From assembly GCA_003640385.1 (NCBI GenBank), contig RCAB01000249.1, forward strand, positions 1-64,000: DNA of 64,000 nt. Reading direction: 5' to 3'. The translations under genes were made by a program, and so were the position numbers. Origin of the DNA: Setaria digitata (lineage: Eukaryota > Nematoda > Chromadorea > Rhabditida > Setariidae). Below the pieces are notes generated by a model that worked only from the letters and a program-made list of their open reading frames with translations, did not search any database and was not told where the DNA came from. Positions 50,627 through 61,981 of the stretch are shown one piece after another. Within the stretch, counting starts at the first letter, position 1. Every line of letters begins with the position of its first letter.

Positions 50627-53277
50627 TGACTCAGCATGGTAAAACGCAAATCATTTCAATTACATTTGTTCGCTAGTGCTTTCTTATAAAAATAAAAACA
50701 ATTGCTTTCAAAAGATTTTAATTGTTTTATGAATTTTATTCAAATTATTTAGAAGAAGAAGCATGCTTGGTTTCAAATCTTTCCAGATTATGAAGTTATC
50801 TAAGTAATGTAAATTATGAATTAAAGAAATCCTCTGTGACAAATATGTAAAGAGGAAAGGTGGCCAAACCTCGAAATGTTCTTTCATGACAGGCCATGTC
50901 GTGATTGTAATTATCCCCCAAGGAAATGAGGGACCTTGAAAGGCCGACAACAGTCAGATAATTTTATGCATTCTTGATAATCGTTTATAATACTACTGTC
51001 AAACCGCTCCCCTGGGTATTCAAGGTTCTTATTGAGGTGAAATAGAGAGAAAGGGAAAAAGAGGAAATGAAAAAATGGTTCAATTTTCTGAGAGGAAAGC
51101 AAATTTTAATATTCGCCGTTGCAAAAAAGCTTCTTTGAAAGATGGAACTTTTAACTACCACTTGATAAATACATAAAGTGCGGTCCTCTCCACCTGTTCC
51201 TTCTATTCTCCACTCTTCACTACTGTAATGCTCAGTGGATAAATTTGCCCCTGTAAATTGCAGTTGATTAAATTTTAAAAAAAGGAAAAAATTAGTGCAA
51301 ATGGGCGGTAGTGCATGGAAGTCATTCACATTTCATTAAAACTAATTAGTTGGGTTGATGCTTGCTCTCAAGTAACACAAGTTGCAATAACTTTCCATTC
51401 ACATACCAATAACGTATTTCTTAAGTCACTTATCTAATAAACTTACGTTATATGAATCTTCATGCAAGATGTTCATACGTTCTTTCCACGCTATTCACAC
51501 GTAATATATGTTGTGACGTTATTTTCACGACCGCTGAATAAAGCTCTTCATATTATTTATTTTATATGAATTAACAGAAAGGTAACATTTGAAATGAGTC
51601 GTTAAGAGAAATATCTGTCATATATTTCATTGTTTCTTGCACATTTGCAGTAATCAGTTGGATTTATATCTTTCAATCTTAGTCTCTGAATTGGCATAGA
51701 TACCAGAAATCAAATAGAAGCAGATGCCCCATAAATAATTCACCATTTTCCATCTTAAATTTGTTCTCTTGTTCCGAAGTATATTACTGTTAGAACATTT
51801 ATACTTTTTCCAAAAAGTCTAATTCTTAGAGTTGATTTTAAATTGTGCAATTTTTTTCAGTTAAATTTAAACTACTTATGGACTTCTCCTCTACTCTTGT
51901 GTCTTAAAATGACTAGTTACTGACTATTTATCTGAATGTTTAAATTAAAAAAAAAGAGAAATAAATTAAAGTGTAAAATGAAATACATTCAAATTACAAA
52001 TAAGAACTGCGATAAATGAGCATTTCATAGAAGAAGTAGTTTTGCAATTAATATGGATTATTAAAATGCTATCTCGAAAGGATGAATACCGAATAGTGGT
52101 GCAAGGTATCGCTGAAAAAAATATTATTGTGCGTAAGCATTTTTTTAGGGAAGGATTAATTGAGCTAATGAGAGGAAAATGAAAAGGTCTACGTAACACT
52201 TGACAAGCAGTGAATTTTGCTACGTAAGTGCACTGTGGAATAACTTATGTAATAATCTCTCAGTTAGTGCCTGTTACAAAAGCTTTCCAAAAGTTTCTAA
52301 CGAGTATTACTAAAGATATTGTACGACGAAAGGACTTAAGGATACTGATTAGGCTTATCAACGATAAAGTACCATCTGTGATCCCTTCACGTTCCAATGC
52401 CATGCCGCAAATTACTGCAAAATGACCTATTTGTTAGCTGAGCATTATTTTTCAAACTGAATCATTTTTATAAAAAAAAATGTAAAGTGGAATGTAAATA
52501 AAAAAGTTTATTAAACATTTTATTTCGCTAAAAAGTTCGACGTATTATAAAAGTATGTTTAAAGTAAAATTTTCAAAACAATATCTTGTCGGAATTTGTT
52601 AAAGTAGTTTAAATGTTAGTTTCAAAATGCAAAATAGAGAATCGAATCAGGAAAATGTGCCGGCAATGTTTAATAAAAAAGATTTACTAATAAAAAAATA
52701 ATTAGGGAAAACAACGACTGCAAAGCTGATCTTTTGCTTTTGAAGTTTAAAAAAAAAGCCGTGCTATTTTTGGAAGTCATCTCCAATCTTCGAGAAGTCT
52801 TTAAACACCAAATCAAAAGTGTAACTGAAGTCCTTCAATTTCCCTCTATTCCGAGTTATTTCTTAGATGCATAAGTATCGGTGAAATTCAAACTGACCAC
52901 TGTTTCTAGATTCACTGAAACATTTCACTTCATTCCACTCTGGACAGAATGTCAAAAGAGGGTGGAATTTTGATATACAATTAGCTGATATCCGAGAAAG
53001 AAAGAAAGGAGATGTATGAATACAATTTGAAAACGGAGAAGTTTCCTCTTTCGCCTCACTTCCGTCATCAGTCAGTATTGAAACGAAACTACACTGCAAC
53101 TTAATTCTAGTCTTCCAGTTAGGAAAAAAAGGTTACAAGGAGTCATTGTGTTACACCACACTTCTTATTTTTCGCTCTTCTAAACGCTTAAAAAAGTATC
53201 GGTCAAATTGTCAAATTTTAAATCACTTGCTCTCTTTGTAATTTTTAAGTTGCTTCAAAATCGAAAAACTACTATAA

Positions 53278-53319
53278 AATATATATTTTTATATATATAA
53301 TATATATAAATTATATATA

Positions 53320-53378
<59 letters not shown>

Positions 53379-53472
53379 ATATATAAAAAATATATATATA
53401 TTATATATATATTTATATATTTATATATATATATTTTATATATATATATATTTTTCTAATCATATATATATG
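53278..53472. repeat. (AT)n microsatellite
   Basis: About 190 bases almost entirely of alternating A and T with a few AAA/TTT interruptions, ending in a short palindrome (CTAATCATATATATATGATTAG). It is prone to length variation and assembly error. Confidence 0.95.
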
Positions 53473-56305
53473 ATTAGTATGTTTTATCACAAACTTGAAA
53501 TTCTATAAAAACGATAGATTTGGAGAAAGTGGCAGTGATGTAATTGCTATAGGAAACAAAAACTCAAGGAAGAGGAGAATGGGAAATAATTCAAAATTTG
53601 TCATTGAATTTTATTAAAACTGTTAACGAAAATTGTAAAAAGAAGTATTCAATTATTAAAACAATTATTTGGGGAAAAAGATCCCAAAAATTAGTTCCCT
53701 TTTAGAAGAAAACAAGCTTCTCAAGGAATTCATGCAGTTTCATTACTCATCTTATACTAATTCCAACTTAATTATTTCATATTTGAAGATTATAAGTCAC
53801 CTTGAAAGACTATTTGATGACCGAAATTTGAATTGTTCGCATTATTCAATGAAAGTAATTGTGATGAGAAAAAGGAATATGAAGATTCAGGAAAGGCTTA
53901 ATTTCTATCTATTCTTCGACTTATCCACCGAAAAATTTTGATTAACGCTATTAATTCTTTTTTGAAAAGGAATAACAAAATTTTAATAAACTTACAAGGA
54001 TTGCTTAACTGTTCATGATGAAAACGGAAGCTGAAATAAAAGTTAGGGTTAAGAAATCATTTTGAAATTCAGCCAAACCTATGCTAAACTCATTGATTCT
54101 AGTCTCATCTTGGTCTCATATCAGAACTGTAAATTTTTTATCATAATATAACACAGGCTAAGAATAATATGTGCAGAAATTAGAAGCAGATGAGAGTTAA
54201 GAATAAATCGTAAAATGGAGTGAAAAGAGAAACGCTAAGAGAAGTCAGTAGGTAGCATTTTGGGTCAACAAAGCGAAACGGCACATCCAGTCCAATCTAT
54301 CAACCAATTCATCCATCCATCTATCCATCTTTCACCCTACCTTATCATCAACTTTATGTTCTTGGTGCTATCAGCTTCACTGTTACGAGCATATCAGCTG
54401 TCCCTCGGAATAATCATTACAGCATATCATCATCAATCCACTGACTATTCTACACAGCAAACACACACACATATTCATTAGCCGTATTCTGCAAATGGAA
54501 CAATTCATTATTCTGAAAGTTTAAGCTTCCCTCTATATTGGCTGTGACAAAGTTCAATTTATGAGTTTGCACTAAAAGTAAGCAAGAATACTGCGACTGG
54601 TTCAGTGGGAAGGACAGCAAAACTGTCAACTTATTTGCTTGCTGAGCATTCATCTTCGAAATGAAACAGTGGAGAGAATGAATACAAGAAACTCCAAATC
54701 TCAAAATATAGGGACCATCCTAACACGTTAGCTGATGTGATGAATGAAATGAAAACTGCAATAAAATTAAACTGATGAAGAAAACATCTTTTTTGTCCAC
54801 TGTTTCAAGTTCTGATAATGCAATTAGTACTCATAAATGCGACTGCCGACAACTGCTCATTATCCATACCTTATTAGTTAGTATGTTGTGTAAAACTTTA
54901 TTTTATCATATACTCACTCTTGTTGGAAGCACTCTAATAGAGAGATTCAAGTATTTTAATGAATGAACTTTACTTGGTACTGTTGTACTTCCCAAAAGTT
55001 TGTTCTGAGCTTTTGCAAATACAATTTGTGGCTGATTTCCAGCTGTGGATGACAATTTCATTCTAACTAACTTTATCAGTTTAACCAAACCTGAAATATC
55101 GCAATTTCAGGTTTGCAAATCCTTAACCATTTCGCCTGTAATTGGACCGAAAATTTTTCACATAGAAGTTACTTTAATCAATCAAATGAGGTGTAAAGCT
55201 CGCCTTTTCTATTACACTAATGTAAGCCACACTTTTGACAACTACAACGTAATTTTGCACTGCTGCAAACAGATAAGTAAAATTCCTGAATTTCAAAATG
55301 CGATGATGCAAAATTAAAATCAGCATCAAAACATATAAAGGAATCATTGTCACACGGAATCACCTGTTGGTAGCACCATAAGCAGGAGAAATGTTATTTA
55401 CTCGAGCTTGTACTTCATTTGACTGCTGAAGTGTTTTCTAATGATACAGAACTTGTCGATGTCATCAAGACCGTAAAGTAACATTTGCTGATGTCTCTTT
55501 TCTCGGTTTGAAATTATTTTTCAGGGAAGTTCAACTGAAAAAAAAGATAGAAATGGAGTAGCAAAATTCCCGACTGGTTATTTGTTGACGTTTACAAGAA
55601 TTTTGAAAGAAAATCATTTTTTCTTTTTTTTTTCCTTTTTTTTGGTTCTTAGGAATGTTTCTGAAGTGAAAACTGGCCATTCAGTTCGGTAAAAATTTTG
55701 TATTAACGATTGTTTGTCCAAGCAGTCAAGTAAACCGGACACTTGTCCATTGTTCGTTACATTTTACAACTAGACCACACCATGCAAAACAGCTTCATTT
55801 CTTCCTCCTTTAATCTTGTTTCACCTGTTTGTTGCATTGCTTACTGCTCTCGACCTTACCTTCTACTGTATCTATCTTTTCTCACCAATGTACTTCATCG
55901 AAAGACGAAACACACACCTTAATCTACCTTACTCTCTTATTAGAGCTGGAGTCGAAGTACAGGTATGAAGCATTAAGTTTGTATTGTTATCAATCATTCG
56001 TTTCAGTTATTTAACTACTTCTTCCTTCTTTAGTCAATTGTCGACGGGTATTCTGCTCAGTTTCATACTGCTCCTTCTTCCGAAGCTGATTAAACAATTT
56101 CAGCATTGCTATAAAAGTTAACGAAACTAAGTTTTCCATTCCAGCTATCGAGTTGAGAGCACTTCTTGATTCCGCTCCATGAAGTGATATTCTCTCCGGT
56201 GCTTTTCCGTTGAACTATTACACTTTTCGTCAATTCACCATCTGTTGCATTCTGCAAGCAGTTTAGTGTGAAGAGGGAAAGAAAAGAAAAGCAGCAGTTT
56301 GAAAA

Positions 56306-59300
56306 ATGCGTGATGAGCGCAGCTTATCACGGACGGAAGCAGCGTGTATGGCCGGCGCTGGTCGAGGTTGGAATGGTATCGATGAACTGCGAGCATTATC
56401 AGCCAATGATACCGAACGGTGGTATACTGTGGAGCAGTTTGAAAGGGTCAGCTTAGTTCGAGCTTAAAAAAAGTTGGAAATAGTATTCTTCAAACAAGAT
56501 TTGCTGCGAGCAGATGAAAAAGAGGGAAGAAGTAAAAGGAAACTAAGTTCAAGTAATGAAATGAATATGTGCTCAATATTCAGAAAAGTACAAGTGCTAC
56601 TGGGTCTACTAATAAGCATACCTTGCATCACAAATTTGAACATCGTAAGAAACAATTAAGCTTAATTACTGTAAAGTTGTAAAAAACTGATCCTTTAACC
56701 TAATTCGTTTAATTAACGTATGTTTTTTTTTTAATGGTTCATACTACCTACAAACACTTACCATTCATTATTTGTATTGATTTATTCAAATATAAAAAAA
56801 AAAAAGCTTTGGAACTAGAACTTCCAGGATCATGTAGTTGAAATATTGGAAAAGCTCGAAGAAGGTAGCTTGGACGACGAAATATGGGGCAAAATTATTT
56901 TAATGGAAAAATGCAGGCGTCTCGCAAAAGCATACTTGAGGTTGCCATCAACAAGGATTAAAATGTCCTATAATAAGTCTAATAATGACATTGACTTGAT
57001 TTGTTTCCTTGCAATATTATTTTTTCTTCAGTTCTAATGCTAACCTTTCTCTATGAGAGTCTTATTTGAAGAGGTCTTCATAAGTCGTTCCGTTCTTCTC
57101 CCAAACAGTAAATAGACCACGAAAGATGATTTAAAGATGTATAATTTATTTAAATTATTAACACATTAAAATGAATTTGAGATATTTAGAAAAAGCCTGG
57201 AACATTTTCTGCTTCATTAATATTTCAATATTCTTAGTCAGTTTAGTCATTCTTCATATAGGCGTCTTCATTTTTTTAACAAATTGAATCATTCTTAGCT
57301 AAATTTCCATTTTTATCCTTCAAATTAATTAAATAATTTTTCGATTCAAGATTATAAAGAAAAAGTAGAAATTAAAACTGCAATTTAGGAGGACTACAGT
57401 GATAATCGATGGTAGCAGTGATGAATATGATGGCATTACGCTTGGTTTCAATCATTTTGAAAACTATGATAATGATGATATCAGGCATAAAATTGGCGAT
57501 GTTCGTTCCTTATTTCGGTTTTCTTTCAAAATTTTATAATAGCTAATTAGTTATTAGAATTTCTATATGGTTATTTGAATTGTTATTTTCGTAATATTTC
57601 ATTTAGAAACTGATTTCATAATGCATCCCCATGACTTGTGCGAACAAAAGTCATTCTTTGTCCAATAATTCACATTCATCTGTTAATCAGTAACAGCTTA
57701 GGGTGTGATTGTAAAGGTGGATGAAAATGGAAACATCAAGGCGATGGCTCGAGGCCTAGCACCTGTGATTGTGCAGGGGTGGAATGAACCAACATCAAAG
57801 TGTATTTCTGAACAACTAATCACTCAGAAAGGTCGTCTGAAAACTATAAAAGATCGCCTGAAAGGTATTACTGACCAACAACGAATTGAAAAGGTTATTA
57901 ATTTACCGATAGAACCATGTGTATGTTCTCGAACTGATAAGTGTTGTGTAGATAAAGGTACGAAGGCACGGTGTAAAACAATTGATGCATAATAATTACT
58001 TCTAGAAATAAGAAATTACTGAGGGAAATAATTGCCTGATCACGTGATAGAATGGCTCACTGAATAATTGATGAACAACAGTTTAGCCATGATTGAATTT
58101 AGAAAAAAAAAAAAAAAACAGTGAAATAGTTTGTATTATGAGCATAGTTTGAATTTCTGTTTGAGTGGATCTAACCTGTTTTTGTATTCAAGTAATGACT
58201 TAGCAGTTCTAATGTTAAATGATTTATTTTTATAGTGACGTTGTTGACGGCAATAACAAATATCACTGAAATATGAGCCACTGTTTGTGTTCAGTCTAGG
58301 ACTAGCCAGCAATTGAACAGGTTTTGCGCAGTATCAAGTGCAATAGTAGCTTTAGGTGTAAGGTATCTGTAGAAGAAATAAATATTATGCCTATTTTCAA
58401 CAGATATTTGATATGCGCCTATTTAATTTGGCAATCGAACGGGAGTTAAATGAGCCTGAACCAAACACACCGGAACTTCTGCTGAAAACTTGCATTCGAG
58501 TATCACTGGTGAAAGACGCGGCAACAAATGCATTGAAAACTCCTTGCTGGTTTATGATTATTAATTTGGTAGCATTGGACGTGTTACGCACCAAACTGCC
58601 AGTTCTACGTGATAACCGTATTACTCTTTATTTCATTATTTCATTTCAGTTTTCTTGGAATTCATTTTTTTAAAATTTTTTTGAAGATGTGCAAAATAGG
58701 CAGAAAATGTAAATGAACATGGAGAGATGTGAGCTGGGAAAAAGACTTGCTTAAAGAATTCATTTTTTTTATTGAGTTTTTTGTGTCCACTTATTTTTAC
58801 TTAGCTTCATCCCTTTAGTTAGTTTTTGGTTCTAGGTCCCGTATCTGGCACATTTCGTCCGTCCTCTAGAAATGATATCATATTTTCGACACCGGCAACA
58901 ACTCAATCTACTGCAACTTTAAATGAAATATTTCCGTCATGTACAAAACAGTGAGTCATACAAGTTTTGAATTGAACTTTGAAACTCTGAATCACCTAAA
59001 ATAACTCGGTCTGCCTTAGGCTGATGTATAGTTCTGGAAGACGATCTGAATCATTATCGGTACTTGATCAAGTTCGACAACTGATAGAGTTTGCTAGCAC
59101 ACTCCAAACATCACAGAATTCAATTCCGATTCGGCAACAGAGGCACATTTCTTCTTTTTTCTCAGAAATCCATGGATGAAAATATATTCTCATTTAATTG
59201 AATATTTTTGCTGAATTTCCGAAGTACTGAAATGTATAATCGGAAATGCCAAAACGAAATAACTAATATATTTTGATTACCGTCACAGCCATTTATCTAT

Positions 59301-60510
59301 TTCTGATATTCAAATTTACGGGATTAATTTGAAATGTTTCATTTTTAGGAAATTTAATCATAGCTAAAACCTTCTAAAAAATCTAGTTTTTAAACTTTTT
59401 AAACAAATCTAATTTTGATTTCAAATTCATACGAGTTCTCTTTTATGAATATAGCCCTTGCAACTCTACATTTAAAATTTTGTTGCAGTTTTTTTTCAAA
59501 AATTTTTATTTCTTTGCTTTTTACATCCCTCCCCTCTTTTTTCCTTTAATTAATATTTTTTTTTTCTTCTTCTTAGTTTTCAGAAAAAATCTGAAATAAA
59601 ATTATAAAATTTTTTTAGATCGCTATCATGTAGTGACTCCGAAGAAATCCCAACACCTATGCAAAAAGCCATCCACAATAAGAAAAAGCGCTCACCATCC
59701 AAAAACTTGTCATTATCATCGAAGTCTTCTAGTGGTTTCAGTAGCATGGATTTCGTGAAAAATTTCGAAAAAGTCGAAAAGTTTGTCCATTTCAATTTGT
59801 ACAGATGCAATTTGCTGAAAGTGTAGCACAAGGATTCAGAAAGCCATCGGCTGAAATTTTCAATTGCAACCAAGGAAATCTTTTTGAAGTTTCAAAATAT
59901 ACTTAAGCTATTTTTAAAGCAATGATGAAATGTACCAAAAAGAGCATCATTAAATGAATTAATTTTTTAGTTGGCGCAAGAACTCATCGGGATTTTTAGA
60001 ACAGAAAAAGGATGAAATTTTGGCAGACGAAGAAACGGACGATACTACTTCGTCAGAAGTTTATAGCTTTTGCCTTTTTTTGCAGAATCTAATCTGAGCT
60101 ATGCTTCTTAAAGGTTTTATATGGTTTGTGAAACAGTGTTGAGTTAGGGAAAAAAGGGAATTGTTAATTTAATAATTTGCATCAATTTCATATTTTAGCA
60201 TGAATTAATAAAACCTACTGAGCAATGGTCAGTTGGAAAGTCACCGCCGTTTACTCAACGAAAACTTCTATTGTCAAATGATCAATCTGTAAATAAAAAC
60301 AGTGACAATAACAAAGCCACAAATTTCTCAAATAGCTACATATGTCAGGGCGGTCACTGTATTAGGATATCCGATTATGATGAACACGTACAGGATGAAC
60401 TGAAGCAAAAATCTGGTAGACTTTTCGAATTTGTTGAAAATTTTGATGATATAGACTGCATGAAAATACTTGAAGTAATAAGATTGAATTATAAGACAGA
60501 TAATTATTAA
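56306..60510 (+). CDS. exp: MH2-only Smad-like protein, Expansion type
   Basis: A Smad-like protein that has an MH2 domain but no recognisable MH1. It resembles Drosophila Expansion, which functions in epithelial tube and apical matrix organisation. Exons are 56306-56446, 56828-56940, 57389-57500, 57702-57893, 58404-58608, 58836-58950, 59020-59088, 59619-59780, 59971-60058 and 60199 to 60474 or 60510. All phases join, giving about 500 residues. Landmarks are WYTVEQFER, ILEKLEEG-LDDEIWGKII, GVIVKVDENGNIKAMARGLA (beta-sandwich strands), IFDMRLFNLAIERE (the counterpart of Smad IFNNQEF), CIRVSLVKD and TPCWFMIINLVALDVLRTKL (Smad CTIRMSFVKG ... TPCWIEI). A Ser-rich tail follows, without a C-terminal SSXS at the MH2 end, so receptor phosphorylation is unlikely. 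The start is fixed by an in-frame stop 6 bases upstream. The end is uncertain: the last exon either stops at 60510 or splices at GAA|GTAATA (60474) toward the ORF at 60801. Confidence 0.85.
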
Positions 60511-60547
60511 CGTAATAAGATTGAACTATAAGATAGAAAATTGTTAA
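60476..60547. repeat. Tandem ~37-bp duplication
   Basis: GTAATAAGATTGAATTATAAGACAG and onward (from about 60475) is followed by a second copy with a few substitutions (from about 60512). The first copy overlaps the end of the MH2 gene's last open exon, including the possible donor GT. Confidence 0.75.
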
Positions 60548-60800
60548 CCTAACGGTTTTCACAAATGAGAAAAACTATTAAGGAAGAAGATGTCGATTAC
60601 GATAATTTTGCTAATTTTTTCGAAATAATCACTCTACCTGGTTGCATGAAAATTCAACAATTAGTTTCGTGATATTGAGATACAAGAAGATGTACTAAAT
60701 ATTAAACGTAAAGTGTCCACGCCAAAAATGGTCGATTTCTCTGTGCTTTGCTTAAAATTTGAAAATTCGTGATGTTTCATTCATTTTGAAAACTATTTAG

Positions 60801-61981
60801 CCGATAACAAATCGAGAACGCAACACTGTTGTTCGATATCAACGGAAGAGAATATGGACCCAATGGAAGTTGCTCAATATCCTTGTAAGACAGAACCGCA
60901 AGGATCTCAGTTGCTAAACCAAAAGTGTAGGATTGAAGAATCTAAAATCGTTGTCAAAAATACATCACACACAAATTCATGTTTAACGATGAAGGATAAT
61001 ATCTATTCAGACAAAGATCCGAAATATCTTGGAAAGCTAACAGCCAAACAAAAGGTTGCAACGAGAAAAAATTCGAAATTAGTTACGGACGATGTAAATC
61101 ATTGCTTGATGTATCCGAAAAATGATTCCAGTAGATTACAAGTGAACTATCCTGATAGTTCTTATAATGCTAAGAGATACGCGAATAAGCAACATATTGA
61201 TATGACACGAATCCCTGCGACCAGCGATAAAGATCAAAGTGATTTATTCAGTGAACTGCCGGAAGTGGATCATCCGGTTGAAACAATATATCGTTCTGAT
61301 CATGAAAACATGAAGAAAAGAGCTGACATATCCGATATGGGCTATCCGAAGCACCACTATTCGAGAACAGCCGAAGACAGGCATAAAGTGTCTTGTTGTA
61401 CGTCTCGACACCCTTGCCTATCTGAGACAAGTAACGCTAAGAAAAATCACTTGAAAAATCTATTTATTCCATCAAAAAAATTGCTGAGAAATATGGGCAG
61501 CAATTTTAATTCACAACAGAACTTCGGCAAATTTCCAGATATGCAACAAAGTTCGAGGTATTTAAAAATCCACAGATGCAGACCTGAGGAAGTGAGGTCG
61601 GGAGCACGATGTCAGCTATCCCAGGTGGAACCCGTTGTACATCGGATACTAATCATGAGTAAGAAAGAAAAGGAAGCAATGACTCTGCCACAAAAGAAAG
61701 TGACTACAAGGAAATCTGGTTTAGCAGAATCGATCCACACATCACACTTTTTTGTGAATCCAGTCTGTGCTAATGGAGTGACTGGATCTAATAGAATCAA
61801 ACAACCTGAAATCATGATACCGCGATGTGAAACTCCTTCTTCGCATAATATATCCCGGGATAACAGGAAAAATATGAATGTCAGTATTCCATATGAACGT
61901 GACACCTTGATCGCATCCCATCCATCTTATTCACTGAGCAGTAATAAACCAAGAAAAGCTTTCAGAAGATTTATTTGGTAA
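60801..61981 (+). CDS. Long ORF, possible terminal exon of the MH2 gene
   Basis: A 375-residue ORF from ATG 60854 to TAA 61981, open back to an acceptor (AACTATTTAG) at 60800, so it may be a 3' terminal exon. It is hydrophilic and rich in Lys, Ser, His and Asn, with scattered cysteines and a basic end (KPRKAFRRFIW). There is no signal peptide, membrane segment or domain that I recognise. At over 1 kb it is much longer than chance ORFs in this AT-rich DNA, which supports real coding. It follows the MH2 gene on the same strand, and a phase-1 splice would link it. It could instead be a separate gene starting at 60854. Confidence 0.5.

Larger units (their letters stand above)
49071..56305. other. 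Intergenic region between divergent genes
   Basis: 7.2 kb between the MTCL-family start (minus) and the MH2 gene start (plus), so it probably holds both promoters. An acceptor (ATTGCAG) ends 2 bases before the MTCL-family ATG and suggests spliced-leader addition. ORFs of 60-114 codons (for example 50123-50353, 50985-51329, 53669-53941 and 55045-55317) match nothing I recognise. The AT microsatellite at 53280-53470 and a CATC-type simple repeat near 54305-54335 lie here. Confidence 0.6.

Noticed and set aside
53669..53941. 90-codon plus-strand ORF
   Set aside because: It begins with a non-ATG codon, has no recognised domain and sits in featureless AT-rich DNA.
59089..59178. Read-through of MH2-gene exon 7 to a TGA at about 59176
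   Set aside because: The donor GATAGA|GTTTGC joins the next Ser-rich exon in phase and three further exons follow in frame. A short isoform remains possible.
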